Shown one piece after another: positions 1 through 64,000 of a stretch of DNA of 64,000 bases. A model generated the notes under the pieces. It worked only from the letters and a program-made list of their open reading frames with translations, did not search any database and was not told where the DNA came from. The stretch lies in NCBI GenBank assembly GCA_014773175.1, contig VXCM01000454.1, positions 147,001 to 211,000 of the forward strand. Direction: 5' to 3'. Position 1 is the first letter of the stretch. Each line of letters opens with the position of its first letter. This DNA is from Lucifuga dentata. Its lineage: Eukaryota > Chordata > Actinopteri > Ophidiiformes > Bythitidae. The position numbers and the translations under genes were made by a program.

Positions 1-75
1 TTCATTGGTTTATTTAACTTCTTTTTTAATTTTTTTTTTTTTTTGCTTAGTGTTTGTGACACTGTGCGTACTCAC

Positions 76-52868
<52,793 letters not shown>

Positions 52869-53309
52869 TATGACGGTTTCAGAGGTTCTGGACAAACAAC
52901 AAAGATGATATTGTCAGAAATTCTTTTTTTTAAACAAACTTTGAAAGAACAAGGTTTGGCTTTATAAGCTAAACTGAAAAATGCAGCTGCTTATTAGCAT
53001 AACAGGGTAACAAACTGTTGTTACTGTGTTAACCTAAATGCCCTTTTCATGACATCAGGTCACCATTTGAAAGAGCATGTAACAAGGTTTGGATGAGAGA
53101 CTAAAAACTGAGCCAGAGATATTTTAGGATGCTGCCAGCAATCTCGTTTAACACCCGGACCTCGCTCAGTGAAACAATGGACATAACACACAGCAGACAC
53201 ATGCTTTGCACATAAAACACCAATATAACGACGGCCAACCAGTGAGCACGCCATACAAGAGAAGGATTCCTGTAGTATTTCCAACAATCTTACAGTAAGG
53301 AAGCCTCAC

Positions 53310-53356
53310 TTGCATCTGCTAGGGTCAGAAACTGAGAGTCCAACTTTGCCTCAATC
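53310..53356 (-). other. neb: candidate non-coding 5' UTR exon of neb
   Basis: On the minus strand a good acceptor (pyrimidine run ending CTTTCTTTAG) precedes 47 bases that end in a CAA|GTGAGG donor. The segment lies about 420 bases upstream of the exon with the start codon. Mammalian NEB has non-coding exons before its ATG exon, so such an exon is expected near here. Nothing but splice-site quality and position supports this one; it may be chance. Confidence 0.3.
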
Positions 53357-53439
53357 CTAAAGAAAGTGATAGAAATGTGTGAAACACCTCATTATCTGTG
53401 TATAGCAGGATGGTTGAATACTTGCTGTTTTAAGAAAAG

Positions 53440-54790
53440 TTTGTGAACTATTGGGAATTTAAAAATTTGGTGTCTAGGTTTTACAGGTGAAGAGCTCTGG
53501 GCTTCTCAAAGAGCTAATAGATCAGATTGAGACTGGAGGAATAGGTTGTAGAAGGTGGGGCACCTTTAATACACACAAAGGTACACAGTCTCATTATTGA
53601 ATGTACTCTTCTTGAGAAAGATCTGCTCTGTGAACCATGACCTGATTAAAAACAAATTTCAGAGGACCTTAGAAAACTTGAGGAGTTGTAATGATGCATG
53701 AAGCTGAAAAAAAACCAAAAAAAAAAAAACCTGCAGAAACATTTCTAAAGACTTTTGTGATCGTCAATCTACAGTAAAGCAAATTCTCTACAAAAGGTGG
53801 AAATTCAGTACGATTGCTGCTTTTCCCGGGAGTGCAAGGATCACGCCAACAGCCAACATTTAATACTGAAGGTGTTAAAACAGTAACAGCAGGAGGTCAG
53901 CAGAAATCTTTAGAATCTGCTAAAGTATGCTGACTGTAAGAAAAAAGCTGAACAGGACGGAAACTGCTGCTTTCCAAACACATTTCTGCAAGTCTCAAGT
54001 TTCCTGAATGTTCCACAACATGATGGACAGATGTGGAAAACTGCTGAAGATTTTACAGAAAAATACAATGCTATATTTAATGGAAAAAAACTGTACATCA
54101 AAACTCTCATCCCTACTGTAAAAACTGGTAAAGGGAGATTCATTGTTTTTGCTTTGCTACTTCAGATCACAATCACAATGAATTCAAACTCTATTCAAAA
54201 CTTTTACAGGAGAACGTCTGTCACCTGAGGCTGAATGAAAGCTGGATGATGCAAGAATCCAATGACCCAAAACACAAGCAGGTAAACACCAGAAAGGTTA
54301 AAAAAAAAAAAAAAAATTAAAAAAAAGGAGAAATTGCTTTGGAAAGGCCAAGTCAAGAGTCCAAATTTGAACTGAGATTCCATGGCATGACCCGGGGTCG
54401 GCTATTCATGCAACAAATCCCACATATTCCTCCTCATCAATGGAAAAAGTCTGATAGCAGCAACAGGAAATGTTTTGTGGAGGTTATTATTATTATTATT
54501 GCTGCAAAAAGAAGGTTTTTTGTATCAGGTATAAAATACAATAGCTCACCTGCTCTTTTTTTTTCCAGTCTGGACTATGAATGATTTAACAATGAGTTCA
54601 ATAAGAACAGCAGAAGTGGAACTGTTTGTGTGTCATCAACACCAGACCACTTTTGATGAGTAATTAATGTGGAGATAATTCCAAATAATTCACAAACTTT
54701 TTCTTTTAACTGTAGCTGAGGCCTCCAGCTTTGAATTTTTAACAGCAACCCCCCTTGCCGTAACACCACTCAGTGTGACTCCTGGCTGAA
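53440..54790 (+). pseudogene. decayed Tc1/mariner transposase relic upstream of neb
   Basis: No frame is intact. Near 54,335-54,400 the translation reads ALERPSQESKFELRF, matching the conserved WPSQSPDLNPIE block with the third-motif region mutated. 54,240-54,280 has the preceding NDPKH block. The upstream part (53,490-53,900) matches the general layout of such elements. A shorter relative lies at 57,765-58,110. Confidence 0.55.
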
Positions 54791-55240
54791 GGCTAGTGAC
54801 AGCTGCCCAACAGCGCTCCAACTATTTGTCATGTAAGCCAATGCCGCGGCCTGATAGGCTGACTCTGTTTAGCAAACGCAAATGCAATGCCTTCTGAGGC
54901 TGCAGGTTAAATATAAGATGGCATACTAACTACCCTTTTTAGCACCGGATGGCCCTCTTCTTGCAAAAATGTTTTTAAAATTAAAAAAAAAAAAAAAACT
55001 AAAGGAAATAGGTGGAACATGAGGAAAATGGCGAGATTTTGGGAGGTCAATCAAATGGCTCGACTGGTGCTGAAAGTTCAGAAACATCCAGAGGTAAATA
55101 GGCCGCATCTTGCTGGAGGCTTCCCACTCCGTCTTCCTTGATTACTCCCGTGTAATTTACTGAATTCCTTGTGTAGTAGAGGCTTTAAATTCCTGATTCC
55201 TCTATCAGCTGTCCTCCAGCATCCAATTGGCAGCAGAGGA

Positions 55241-55279
<39 letters not shown>

Positions 55280-55851
55280 NCTTTTTTTTTTCTCTCGTTT
55301 TCTTTGCTTACCGGTTATTTTAGTTTGGGTTTCCCAAGCCGCCAAAGCCTCACCAGCTTCCCTCCAGAGAAACGCTGGGCAACAGCGCGCAGCTGAGGTT
55401 TCTACCCAGGTTATCATGTGGCCGACGCAACCAATCACAGGCCAGTGCTCTCAGGTTTCTAAATCTAAATATACCTTAGTGATCCTTTCAGAAAGGAGCA
55501 CCTGTTGAGGCTAATGCATCAGCGGTACAGTTATATGGAAGGCAGTGGGACATGGGCAGTGGGAGTCTTGAGAATACAAGTGCAAATCCCTGCTCTAAAC
55601 ACAATACCTGCCGGCGTGGATGAGTTGGGGTGCTTGTGATGATGACAAGTACGACTGTCTTTAGAAAAAAGGTGTGGGTATGGGTATGAATGTGACAGGA
55701 GATATGGGGGTCCCGTGGGACTAGCGGCTCACCCAACAGGGCTGTGACTTATCTGTTGAGGTCATCTGTTAACTGACCCTCCTCTGGCTAAGTGCTGTCA
55801 GATTCAGGTCAACATAAAAATTTTTTGGAGGACCTGTAAGACAAGGAGAAA

Positions 55852-56501
55852 TTAAAGGACCATACCATCCATTTTGCATGTTTGAACCTAATATATTCAA
55901 TTTTCATACATGTTGCGTTACTGACAATCATTTCCCAAAAGATAAAACCATATTTCAGCTTTCCTGATATTTTGCAAAATCTCTTAATCTTTCAAAACCA
56001 AATATTCAAGTGACACACCCACCTTAAAAATCCATGTTTCACCTGCTAATAGTTACGCAGTCTTATGAAGTCATGGTCATTTAAATTTTTCCACAAACAC
56101 AGGTCTTCTTTTGGGACTGTATTCCCCGGTGGAGACATACATTCACTCCACGCTTTTTATTNCAGGTCTTCTTTTGGGACTGTATTCCCCGGTGGAGACA
56201 TACATTCACTCCACGCTTTTTATTGAGCTTAAACACTAAAATTAAAAAACCTGTGAAAAAACCTGAATACACGTCTTGTTGGTGATGATGGATTACCTAT
56301 CCCAAGAATGTTTCAAGTATCAACAAGTTGATTTTAATAGCAGAATGAACTGAAACCAATGGAGGTCTGGAAGGTAGGAAAAACATTTTTAATTCACCGT
56401 TCCAGTAGTATGCTTTGGGAAATGATTGTCAGTAATGTTACATGTATGAAAATTTAATATATTAGGCTCAGACATGCAAAATGGGTGGTATGGCCCTTTA
56501 T
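55852..56501. mobile_element. family A MITE, copy 7
   Basis: Full copy with inverted ends; N at 56,162 with duplicated flank. First of three family A copies within 1.8 kb upstream of neb. Confidence 0.8.
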
Positions 56502-56582
56502 ACAAATGGATGACCCCATGAATATTAACTATAAATAAATATATGTTCAGTTAAATCCAGTGGTGACTGTACTAAAAAGATA

Positions 56583-56890
56583 TTAAAGGACTGCACCAGA
56601 TAACATACATTTTCCTCTTTGCAGTTTGGTGTTGGACCAGTTAAATAATGTTATTTCGCCAATAGACGTTGTGATGGATGTAATAGATTACTTATCTCAA
56701 GTGTGTTTTAACTTGCTACAGGTTGCTTTTAATAGTGTACTGGAATAAAGTGAAACCAATGGCGGTCTGGAATGTACGACAAAAACATTTCTAAAATTTA
56801 TCGCTCCATATGTGTTGTCAGTAATGTAATGTGTATGCGGGCTGCATATACTGGGCTCAGACATGCAAAATCGCTAGAATTGCTCTTTAA
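56583..56890. mobile_element. family A-related MITE, copy 8 (short, diverged)
   Basis: Starts TTAAAGGACTGCACCAG and ends GCTCTTTAA. The middle resembles family A (the AACCAATGGCGGTCTGGAA motif), but the ends differ, like copy 6. Probably a subfamily. Confidence 0.55.
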
Positions 56891-56953
56891 GTCTGATATA
56901 TTGCAAAAGAGTTTACATTAGTGTGGATTTATGCCTGTAAATGAATCATCATA

Positions 56954-57603
56954 TTAAAGGACCATACCATCCATTTTGCACATTTGAGCCTAATATATTC
57001 AATTTTCATACACGTAATGTTACTGACAATCATTTCCCAAAGCATACTACTGGAACGGTGAGTTAATTTTTTTTTCCAACCTCCAGACCTCCATTGGTTT
57101 CACTTCATTCTGGTACGCTATTAAAATTGATACTTGAAATGTTTTTGGGATAGGTATTCCATTATCGCAAACAAGAGGTATATTCAGGTTTTTCAAAGTT
57201 TTGTAATTTTATTGTTTAAGCACAATAAAAAGCACAGTGTGAATGTATGCCTCCACCAGGGAATATAGTCCCAAAAGAAGACCTGTGTTTATCGAAAAAT
57301 TTAAANGTGAATGTATGCCTCCACCAGGGAATATAGTCCCAAAAGAAGACCTGTGTTTATCGAAAAATTTAATGGACCATGACTTCATATGGCTGTGTAT
57401 CTATTAGCAGGAGAAACATGGATTTTTAAGGTGGGCGTATCACTTGAATATTTGATTTTGAAAGATTAAGAGATTTTGAAAAATATCAGGAAAGCTGAAA
57501 TACGGTTTTATCTTTTGGGAAATAATCGTAACAGTAATGTTACGTGTATGAAAATTGAATATAGTAGGCTCAAACATGCAAAATGAGTAGTATGGTCCTT
57601 TAA
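56954..57603. mobile_element. family A MITE, copy 9
   Basis: Full copy with both ends; N at 57,306 with duplicated flank. Confidence 0.8.
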
Positions 57604-57764
57604 GACAAATATATAATGTTATATTTTTATATTTTGCAGCATTGACCTGAATAAACTGGACTATGTTGCCTTGTATACAGATTAACACCAAAAACACAAT
57701 ATGATATGTCAATATGTCATTCTGACCAAAATAAATTTTCCAAAAACCTGTAAAGATGCATGAA

Positions 57765-58110
57765 GCTGACACAAAACACAAGCAAATAAAGGAACATTGT
57801 TTTGGAACGGCTGAGTCCAAAACAATAGAGATGCTGTGTGTTGTTTGTGCAATAAATCATAGTGGTGAGCTGACACAGTTCTGTAGAAAGAATGGCCTAA
57901 AATGCAACCTCACTATTGTGAAAGTGTGATCGGCAGCAACAGGAAACATTTGGTGGAGGTTATTGTTGCTAAAGGAGATTCTATCAGTTACTAAATACAA
58001 GATTCACATACTTTTTCCTGCCTGGACTGTAACTGATTTAACAATATGTTCAATAATTACATGTAAAGTAAATTGTTTGTTTAGGCAGGATATGTTTGTC
58101 TTGTTATGAC
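57765..58110 (+). pseudogene. Tc1/mariner transposase C-terminal relic
   Basis: TTTTGGAACGGCTGAGTCCAAAACAATAGAGATGCTGTG corresponds to the VLEWPSQSPDLNPIEMLW block with a deletion. It is followed by AGCAACAGGAAACATTTGGTGGAGGTTATTGTTGCTAAAGG, as at about 54,455-54,510. Frame broken. Confidence 0.5.
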
Positions 58111-59587
58111 TAGGATGAAAATCTGACTATATCTAATGAATAATTGATAAAAAAAAAAAAGAGGTAACTGCAAGTAGTACACAAATGTTTTCTTCTAACT
58201 GTATATGTTAATATAGAATAAGTATATGTTAATAAATTGAACAGAGATATTCAATTTAGCCACTCAGAAGAGGCTTAATAGAGTATTAAAAATGAGATTT
58301 ACTGTAGATGATTTAAAAACACCATTTTCTAAACATAAAAACTACTTTCCATTTAGTCAAGCTGCAATAGCTGCCATGATAAAAATGGAAAGCCAATTAA
58401 TAAAAAGAAACGGCAGCAACTTCAAACATCTGATGACGCAAGATTCAATTAAGAACGTACAAAATGAAATGTATATATGCTCCTCTCCTCAAATTCTCCC
58501 CACTTATCTCTCTCTGGTCTTTCCTCTCACTCTTTCTGCCAGGAGTGGGAGGCAGATGGACAGGGACAGCTGACTGTGTCTCCGTCTTCTTCTATGGAAG
58601 CGTTAATGACCCTCCACTCTGATGGACCTAAACTCTAACAGAAAACGCAGAAAAAGAGAACTGAGCAGTGTCAGAGTGTCAGAATGTCAGAATGTCGAGT
58701 TCAGGTAAACTAGATGGGCAGGAGAAAAGGTTCCAGTATTCTTGTTTTTTGTTTTTTTTTTACTACCTGGTTATGCTAATTTATGACTTTTATCGCCAGC
58801 CGTTTCATCATTTTCTCAGTTACAACTCCAGTAACCATAAGTCTATGTCACATTACCATTATTATTTCATTTTTTGTTAGGATATTATATTTTCCTTTCT
58901 CCCCCATTATATTATTATTATTACTACTAATGTCATTTTATTTATTATAATTGTCATATTCATTTTCACTGTTATTATTACATAATAGTGATCATGTTTT
59001 GTTATATTTATTAATATTATTATTATTATTATATTATTATCATCAACACATTACTTTTGTTGCTACTCCAGTCAACTTGGTATCTTTGCTGAATGCTTTG
59101 TTACTGTTTTGCTCATTGTATACCCCTGCTGACAAATGAAAAGTTTAGAAGAAGAAAAAAAAAAAAGGNAAAAAAAAAAAAAAGGTCCAGTGGATTACAT
59201 TACAAGTTCCTACGTTACAGGATATATTAGACTTTTAATGATCCTAGCAGTCAAAAGGTTTGACTTCCCATTGCCAAGGACACCAAAAGCTGCTTCGTCA
59301 CCGTTTAGACAAGCACGACAGCTGCAGAAAGACAACCACAATATCAACATCAGCAACTGTTGTTGATGGTGTTGACCTTCTCACACCTTGGAAAACAAAG
59401 AATTCTCTACTGAGGTAAGAGGCTTAAATGGAAGCATGACTCGCAAAAACTGCAAGGGGTGTTATTTCCAACCAGAACACACACATCCCCTTCTAGAAGG
59501 GGCAACTGGATCTTTTGGGTTGATTGTAGGTAAGCAAGACCTGATTCTAATGCATCAGATATTATATAGGAATATTTTGGCAGATGT

Positions 59588-60203
59588 ACACTACCACTCA
59601 AAAGTGTGGAATCACTAGTGATTTTCACATAGAATCAATGTTTCCTGTAATGTAAAACCAGTTTTGTTTCATATGTATAAAATAATTCTACTGTCTGTTA
59701 CTATTTAAAATTGTCTATAATCCTGACATGAGTTGTAGATGATTTCAGATTCATGTAGAGAAGCTGTATGTGGTTCCAGAGATTATTAGGAAATTCTAGA
59801 TTATTCCCTGATGCCTCATAAAAAAGCCTGACCAGGGACAAGGACTGCAAATTAGCTTAAGCTAGATGTCTTGTAATACATTGCATTTTCCACATTTGTC
59901 TGTAGCAATGTTGTATGTAATTTGTCCCTGTTAAATAAACAATAAATAAATAACTAAATACTTACAAAGCAGAGATTAAATCTCACAGTGGATACTTTGA
60001 TGAGAAATCACTAAAATACTGGGTTTTTTTTTTTATCATTTAAAAGATTTTTTTCCTCCCAAAATATTTGAAACACTAAATAAATAATAAATATATATAA
60101 TAAATAAATTTTGGTGTTTGTTTCGTATAATTTAAAAAACAGTTATGGAATAAAATAGCAAGAACTACTTAGATGATGATTCTAAACGTTTGAGCGGTAG
60201 TGT
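59588..60203. mobile_element. family B Tc1/mariner-type element, copy 5, interrupted
   Basis: Ends ACACTACCACTCAAAAGTGT and GTTTGAGCGGTAGTGTG. About 59,815-59,960 is foreign: it resembles a LINE 3' tail (CCAGGGACAAGGACTGCAAATTAGC ending in AATAAATAAATAA). It lies upstream of neb. Confidence 0.65.
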
Positions 60204-61756
60204 GTGTCCGTAACACAAATGAGTTCATTAAAAGAGCTTAGCTGTGTTAGTGACACTCATGACATCATTCAGAATAAACAGGAGTAAAGTCTGTTGCCTG
60301 TGGACAGGTGACCAGCGAATGCAGCAGTTCAAGTCAACAGCATTTATGAAATGAACTGATACACCTGAAGATGGATTATTATTATTATAGTTTGACTTAC
60401 CTGCCAGGAGGCTTGAAGAGTTTCTTCAAAGTAGAAGTATTAAAAAACATATTAAAACATGGCTGATAGCTCTGCAGGGTAAGATGGAAAAACTACAGGA
60501 CATACTAGATGTGTATACCTCCACCAAGGCCCAGCAATACTTCAATATTGCTTTTTTTTTTTTCCAATTTAAAACCAGACTTTTACTATCAGTACCTGAA
60601 ATCAGATAATGCAAAATAATTGTACAGCAGTACTGCAGACATCATCTTCTTCTGGATCTATATCTGTAAATGATGTTCAAAATATATTAAACTCATTTTA
60701 TCCTGCAGCATCATCTTAGGTTGTATATATATATCTAGCTGTGTTTTTTAATGTAAATGTGTTTGTCAGAGTGAATATTTCAATCCAGATCAATTTCTGG
60801 ATCTGGGCTAAATTGCACCTGTTGAGTCCATCACTGAAAAAGAATTCCTGTTTCCAGATCCTGATCCAAATCTGTATCAAAATGTGATCAACTCTACCTG
60901 ACCCGAGTCCCACCTGCCCACAAAATGTAATCAAAATCTTTTTTTTTTTTTTTTTTNTTTTTTTTTTTTTTTTTTTGAGATATCCTGCTAACAAATAGAA
61001 AAACGCTGGTAAAAACACAACCTCCACGGTGGAGGGAATAACAGCAGTAAAGTCTGAATTTATAACCCCTGCTGACAATGTTGTCATTTTAAAGCTGCAT
61101 TTTCAACAAATATATAAACTCATTGTGCAACTATAAGGGCATCAGTAACTAAATTTGTCCATACGAAGGACAAACTCTCATCAGGACTTTGGCTGGTCAA
61201 CGTACATTTTGGCGAGCTGGTCTTTTCGGTGTTTCTCTCTGGGAAGTGCGATCTTCCTGCGTCATCAACCATGGAGCCCATTTTCAATCAGACACTACTG
61301 ATGGTTCGACTTCACACCATTGTACCTTGAGCCTGAAGGTTGGATCCATTTTGTTTTTCTTGGTTCTTCACCATTCAAACAATTGTTCTCTTCTATCTTG
61401 GGTCAGTTTTTTTCTTGCAGCTACACCCAGCGATGTTCACTTTTTGTGCACTAAGAACCTTAAACTTCTTGATAATATGAGGGAAAAGTGGTCACAGGAA
61501 CATCAAGTTCTGTAGAGATGGTCTGTTGCCTGGTTANTGATAATATGAGGGAAAAGTGGTCACAGGAACATCAAGTTCTGTAGAGATGGTCTGTTGCCTG
61601 GTTATCTTCTTTCACTTCTCAGACTCTGCCTTTCCTTCTCTTTCACATCTAGTGTGATTCACAGTGACAGGAAACAGCAGAGTGAGAACTTTTCAACATT
61701 TAAACTGGCTGAATGAGTCATTAGACTGAAAACGCCTGTGATGCTTGTAATTTTGC

Positions 61757-62373
61757 TTGTTTGAGCCTAATATATATTTAATTTTCATGCACTTATCATT
61801 ACTGACAATCATTTCCCAAAGCATACTACTGGAACGGTGAATTAAACATGTTTTTCCTACCTTCCAGACCTCCATTGGTTTCAGTTCATTCTGCTATTAA
61901 AATCAACTTGTTGATACTGTAAACGTTCTTGGGATAGGTAATCCATCATCACCAACAAGACGTGTTCAGGTTTTTTCAAAGTTTAATAATTTTAGCTTTT
62001 AAGTGCAAATAAAAAGCATAGAGTGAATGTATGCCTCCACCGGGGAATATAGTCCCAAAAGACCTGTGTTTATGGAAAAATTTAAANAGTGAATGTATGC
62101 CTCCACCGGGGAATATAGTCCCAAAAGACCTGTGTTTATGGAAAAATTTAAAGGGCCGTGACTTCATAAGACTGTGTAACTATTAGCAGGAGAAACAGTG
62201 ATTTTTAAGGTGGGTGTATCACTTGAATATTTGATTTTGAAAGATTAAGAAGTTTTGCAAAATATCAGGAAAGCTGAAATATGGTTTTATCCTTTGGGAA
62301 ATGATTGTCAGTAACGTAACGTATAAAAATTGAATAGACTCAAACATGCAAAATGGCTGGTATGGTCCTTTAA
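61757..62373. mobile_element. family A MITE, copy 10 (left end worn)
   Basis: The left end is recognisable only from GTTTGAGCCTAATATAT on; the right end GGTATGGTCCTTTAA is intact. N at 62,087 with duplicated flank. Confidence 0.7.
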
Positions 62374-62639
62374 GAGAGAATAATCTGCTGCTTGTCTCAT
62401 TAAAATACAATTATTTCTCATAACTTCTAAGTTGTAACAATAGTAGTGATTGGACCATTTTAGAATGTCTGTGTAGAACAAGCAAGACTTTCACTTTTTT
62501 GTTTTGTTCTCTTGCAAAATAAAACATGAATGACAAAAGATATTTTAAGTTCAGCATAAATGGTGCATTATTGGAGTAAAACACACCTCCAATCTGATGC
62601 ATCTTGGTCCTCCTTAGTAGTTGTAATGAAGCACCGTTT

Positions 62640-62735
62640 AATTTCCTTCCTTCCACCAGTCTGGGAATCAAACCGGCAACCCTATGCTCACAAGTTCACT
62701 TCTTCAACCTTTAGGCCGTTGCCCTCTCTACTCCT
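62640..62735 (-). repeat. tRNA-derived SINE head fragment
   Basis: On the minus strand: GGCCTAAAGGTTGAAGAAG as A-box region and GGTTGCCGGTTTGATTCCC as B-box region, typical of fish tRNA-derived SINEs. Its body may run left to about 62,520. Not a functional tRNA gene. Confidence 0.5.
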
Positions 62736-64000
62736 GTAGTTGTTTATGACGCTCCCTGAAAAAGCATTAGAACCTGTGAGCTCACGACACATTCTGCTCC
62801 ATAATGGCTAAAAACAGAAATAGTTATACAAGTTATACATCTGAAACTCATTGAAACAGATTTCAAGTCTCCCAAAGGAAAACTAAATGATACAGAAGGA
62901 AAAAAAGCAATCTAGTGTGCGTCACGTGAAAGAAGTTGTCATTCATGACATGCAGCGATCACCTGAAACAGATAAAAACACTTTATTTCATTGTTTTTTT
63001 TTATGTGGACTGAAAGGAAGAGGCCACATTGTGATTTGACCCTCGGTTCTGCGCCTCACTAAAATATTCTGTTGCAGGCACAAAGTTATTGACAATACTG
63101 TACTGTACACACAGAGGAGGCAACAAAAACCACCACAGCCGGTCCAGCAATACTGCAAAGGCCACAGTGGGCTAGATTCACACACAGCTGAAGACAAAGT
63201 CCTATGTCAGCCATTTTGCTGACTTCCATGTTTTGCTAAAAAGGAAAACCGTGCAGAAAATCAATCTTAAATAATTTCAGTCTCTTGTTGTCAAAAGTCC
63301 TTCTGAAAAGGTCATAATTTTTTTTTTTTTGTTCTGAGTTTAGAGGTGTTTCTGTAAAATAAATGATCACAGAACGGAGTGTCCTGATGGGAGTCCAGCT
63401 TGACGGGAGAGAGGAGGGGGTCTTCCATCAACCGACCTCAGCCTCCGTTCTCACAGACTCAAGTCTGGAGGCGGAGAAAACAGAGGACAGGGACACACTC
63501 TGGCTCAAAGTCAATCATCTCACCCGCAGCCGCGACATCATCCACTCAAGACCCTGGCACAACCTGGAGGCAACGATGCGGGGAGCAGCATGGAGGGATG
63601 AGGATGTGTGGCAGAAAGGCAGAAAGAGAGGCAAAGTGAGACCGACAGGCATTAAGAGAGCAAACCTGCATGTATAAATGCATCAGTGTTTCCCACAGGT
63701 TGAAAATTTACTTGTGGTGGTGGTGGTGGGCAGGCACACTGTTTACCCAAGCCCTCCCAGTCCAAAATGGATAACTGTGCAATAGAAGATTCCAACAAAC
63801 ATTTTAATGTAGCTATTTGGCTTTAAAAGTGCAAATAAAAAGCAAAAAACACTCAGATCTAGTTGAAAATGGCTGTTACCAGGCTGTATACTACTGGTTG
63901 CTAGGCAACCACAGTAACACAAGTGGGTTTTCATTCAACCTCAGTGGGGGTTTTAAAGAAAAACTAAAGAAACTAACTATTAAACAGCAGAGGGAAACTT

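Larger units (their letters stand above)
53357..64000. other. upstream intergenic region, no gene recognised
   Basis: Filled with Tc1 relics, family A and B elements, SINE and LINE pieces, homopolymers and microsatellites. 54,800-55,850, 58,110-59,585 and 60,210-61,750 show nothing I can name apart from simple sequence. 63,360-63,680 is richer in G+C and has an open 104-codon frame on the plus strand of no recognised family. I could not pick out the neb promoter. Confidence 0.6.

Noticed and set aside
53060..53287. 75-codon minus-strand frame just upstream of neb
   Set aside because: No family resemblance, no conserved start context; chance frame in the 5' flank.
60401..60440. Strong minus-strand donor (CAG|GTAAGT) 7.5 kb upstream of the neb start codon, possible first exon
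   Set aside because: No matching acceptor or promoter evidence; a single good splice donor in 10 kb is expected by chance.
63363..63677. 104-codon plus-strand frame in a G+C-richer stretch
   Set aside because: No family recognised, no splice or neighbour support. It may belong to an untranslated or regulatory region of a neighbouring gene, but nothing here shows it.

Overview
The window is part of a teleost fish genome and is dominated by one gene, nebulin (neb), read on the minus strand from about 52.9 kb down past position 1. The evidence is about 99 phase-0 exons, nearly all 99-117 bp or sums of such units. They translate into ~35-residue actin-binding nebulin repeats (the [Y]K start and SD-type end together make the SDxxYK motif). 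The fish assignment rests on the coding sequence plus short AT-rich introns filled with Tc1/mariner, hAT, Harbinger, MITE, LINE and tRNA-SINE remnants typical of teleosts.

Layout in transcription order (right to left). 64.0-52.9 kb is non-coding upstream DNA, mostly transposon relics, in which I can name no gene. 52,868-52,791 encodes the acidic N-terminus. A 7.1 kb repeat-rich intron follows, with one candidate 45-bp exon. 45.65-39.65 kb carries the N-terminal simple repeats, one exon each. 39.17-36.14 kb is a seven-repeat unit without the W-motif (called S0 here). 36.02-0.32 kb holds 18 super-repeats (S1-S18), each of seven simple repeats with one GxGW/GxGC motif. 180-76 starts the next unit. 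The Z-disc end of the protein (last repeats, Ser-rich region, SH3) lies beyond position 1. About 15 kb of coding sequence (~5,000 codons) is present.

The exon architecture is graded. At both edges each simple repeat is its own exon. Towards the centre, exons 1-3 of the unit become 114+198 and then one 312-bp exon, and exons 4-5 become one 204/207-bp exon, so S2-S13 consist of just four exons (312, 204/207, 105, 108). Central units are strongly homogenised.

Two assembly-quality issues matter for any gene model. All 25 N gaps are flanked either by an exact or near-exact ~60-67 bp duplication or by a homopolymer, and three of them lie inside neb exons. A separate, gap-free ~341 bp loss between S9 and S10 fuses two exons into an out-of-frame 176-bp exon. 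I found no CRISPR, operon or other prokaryote-type system, and no clearly new biological system. The interesting content is the repeat evolution of neb and its nested mobile elements.
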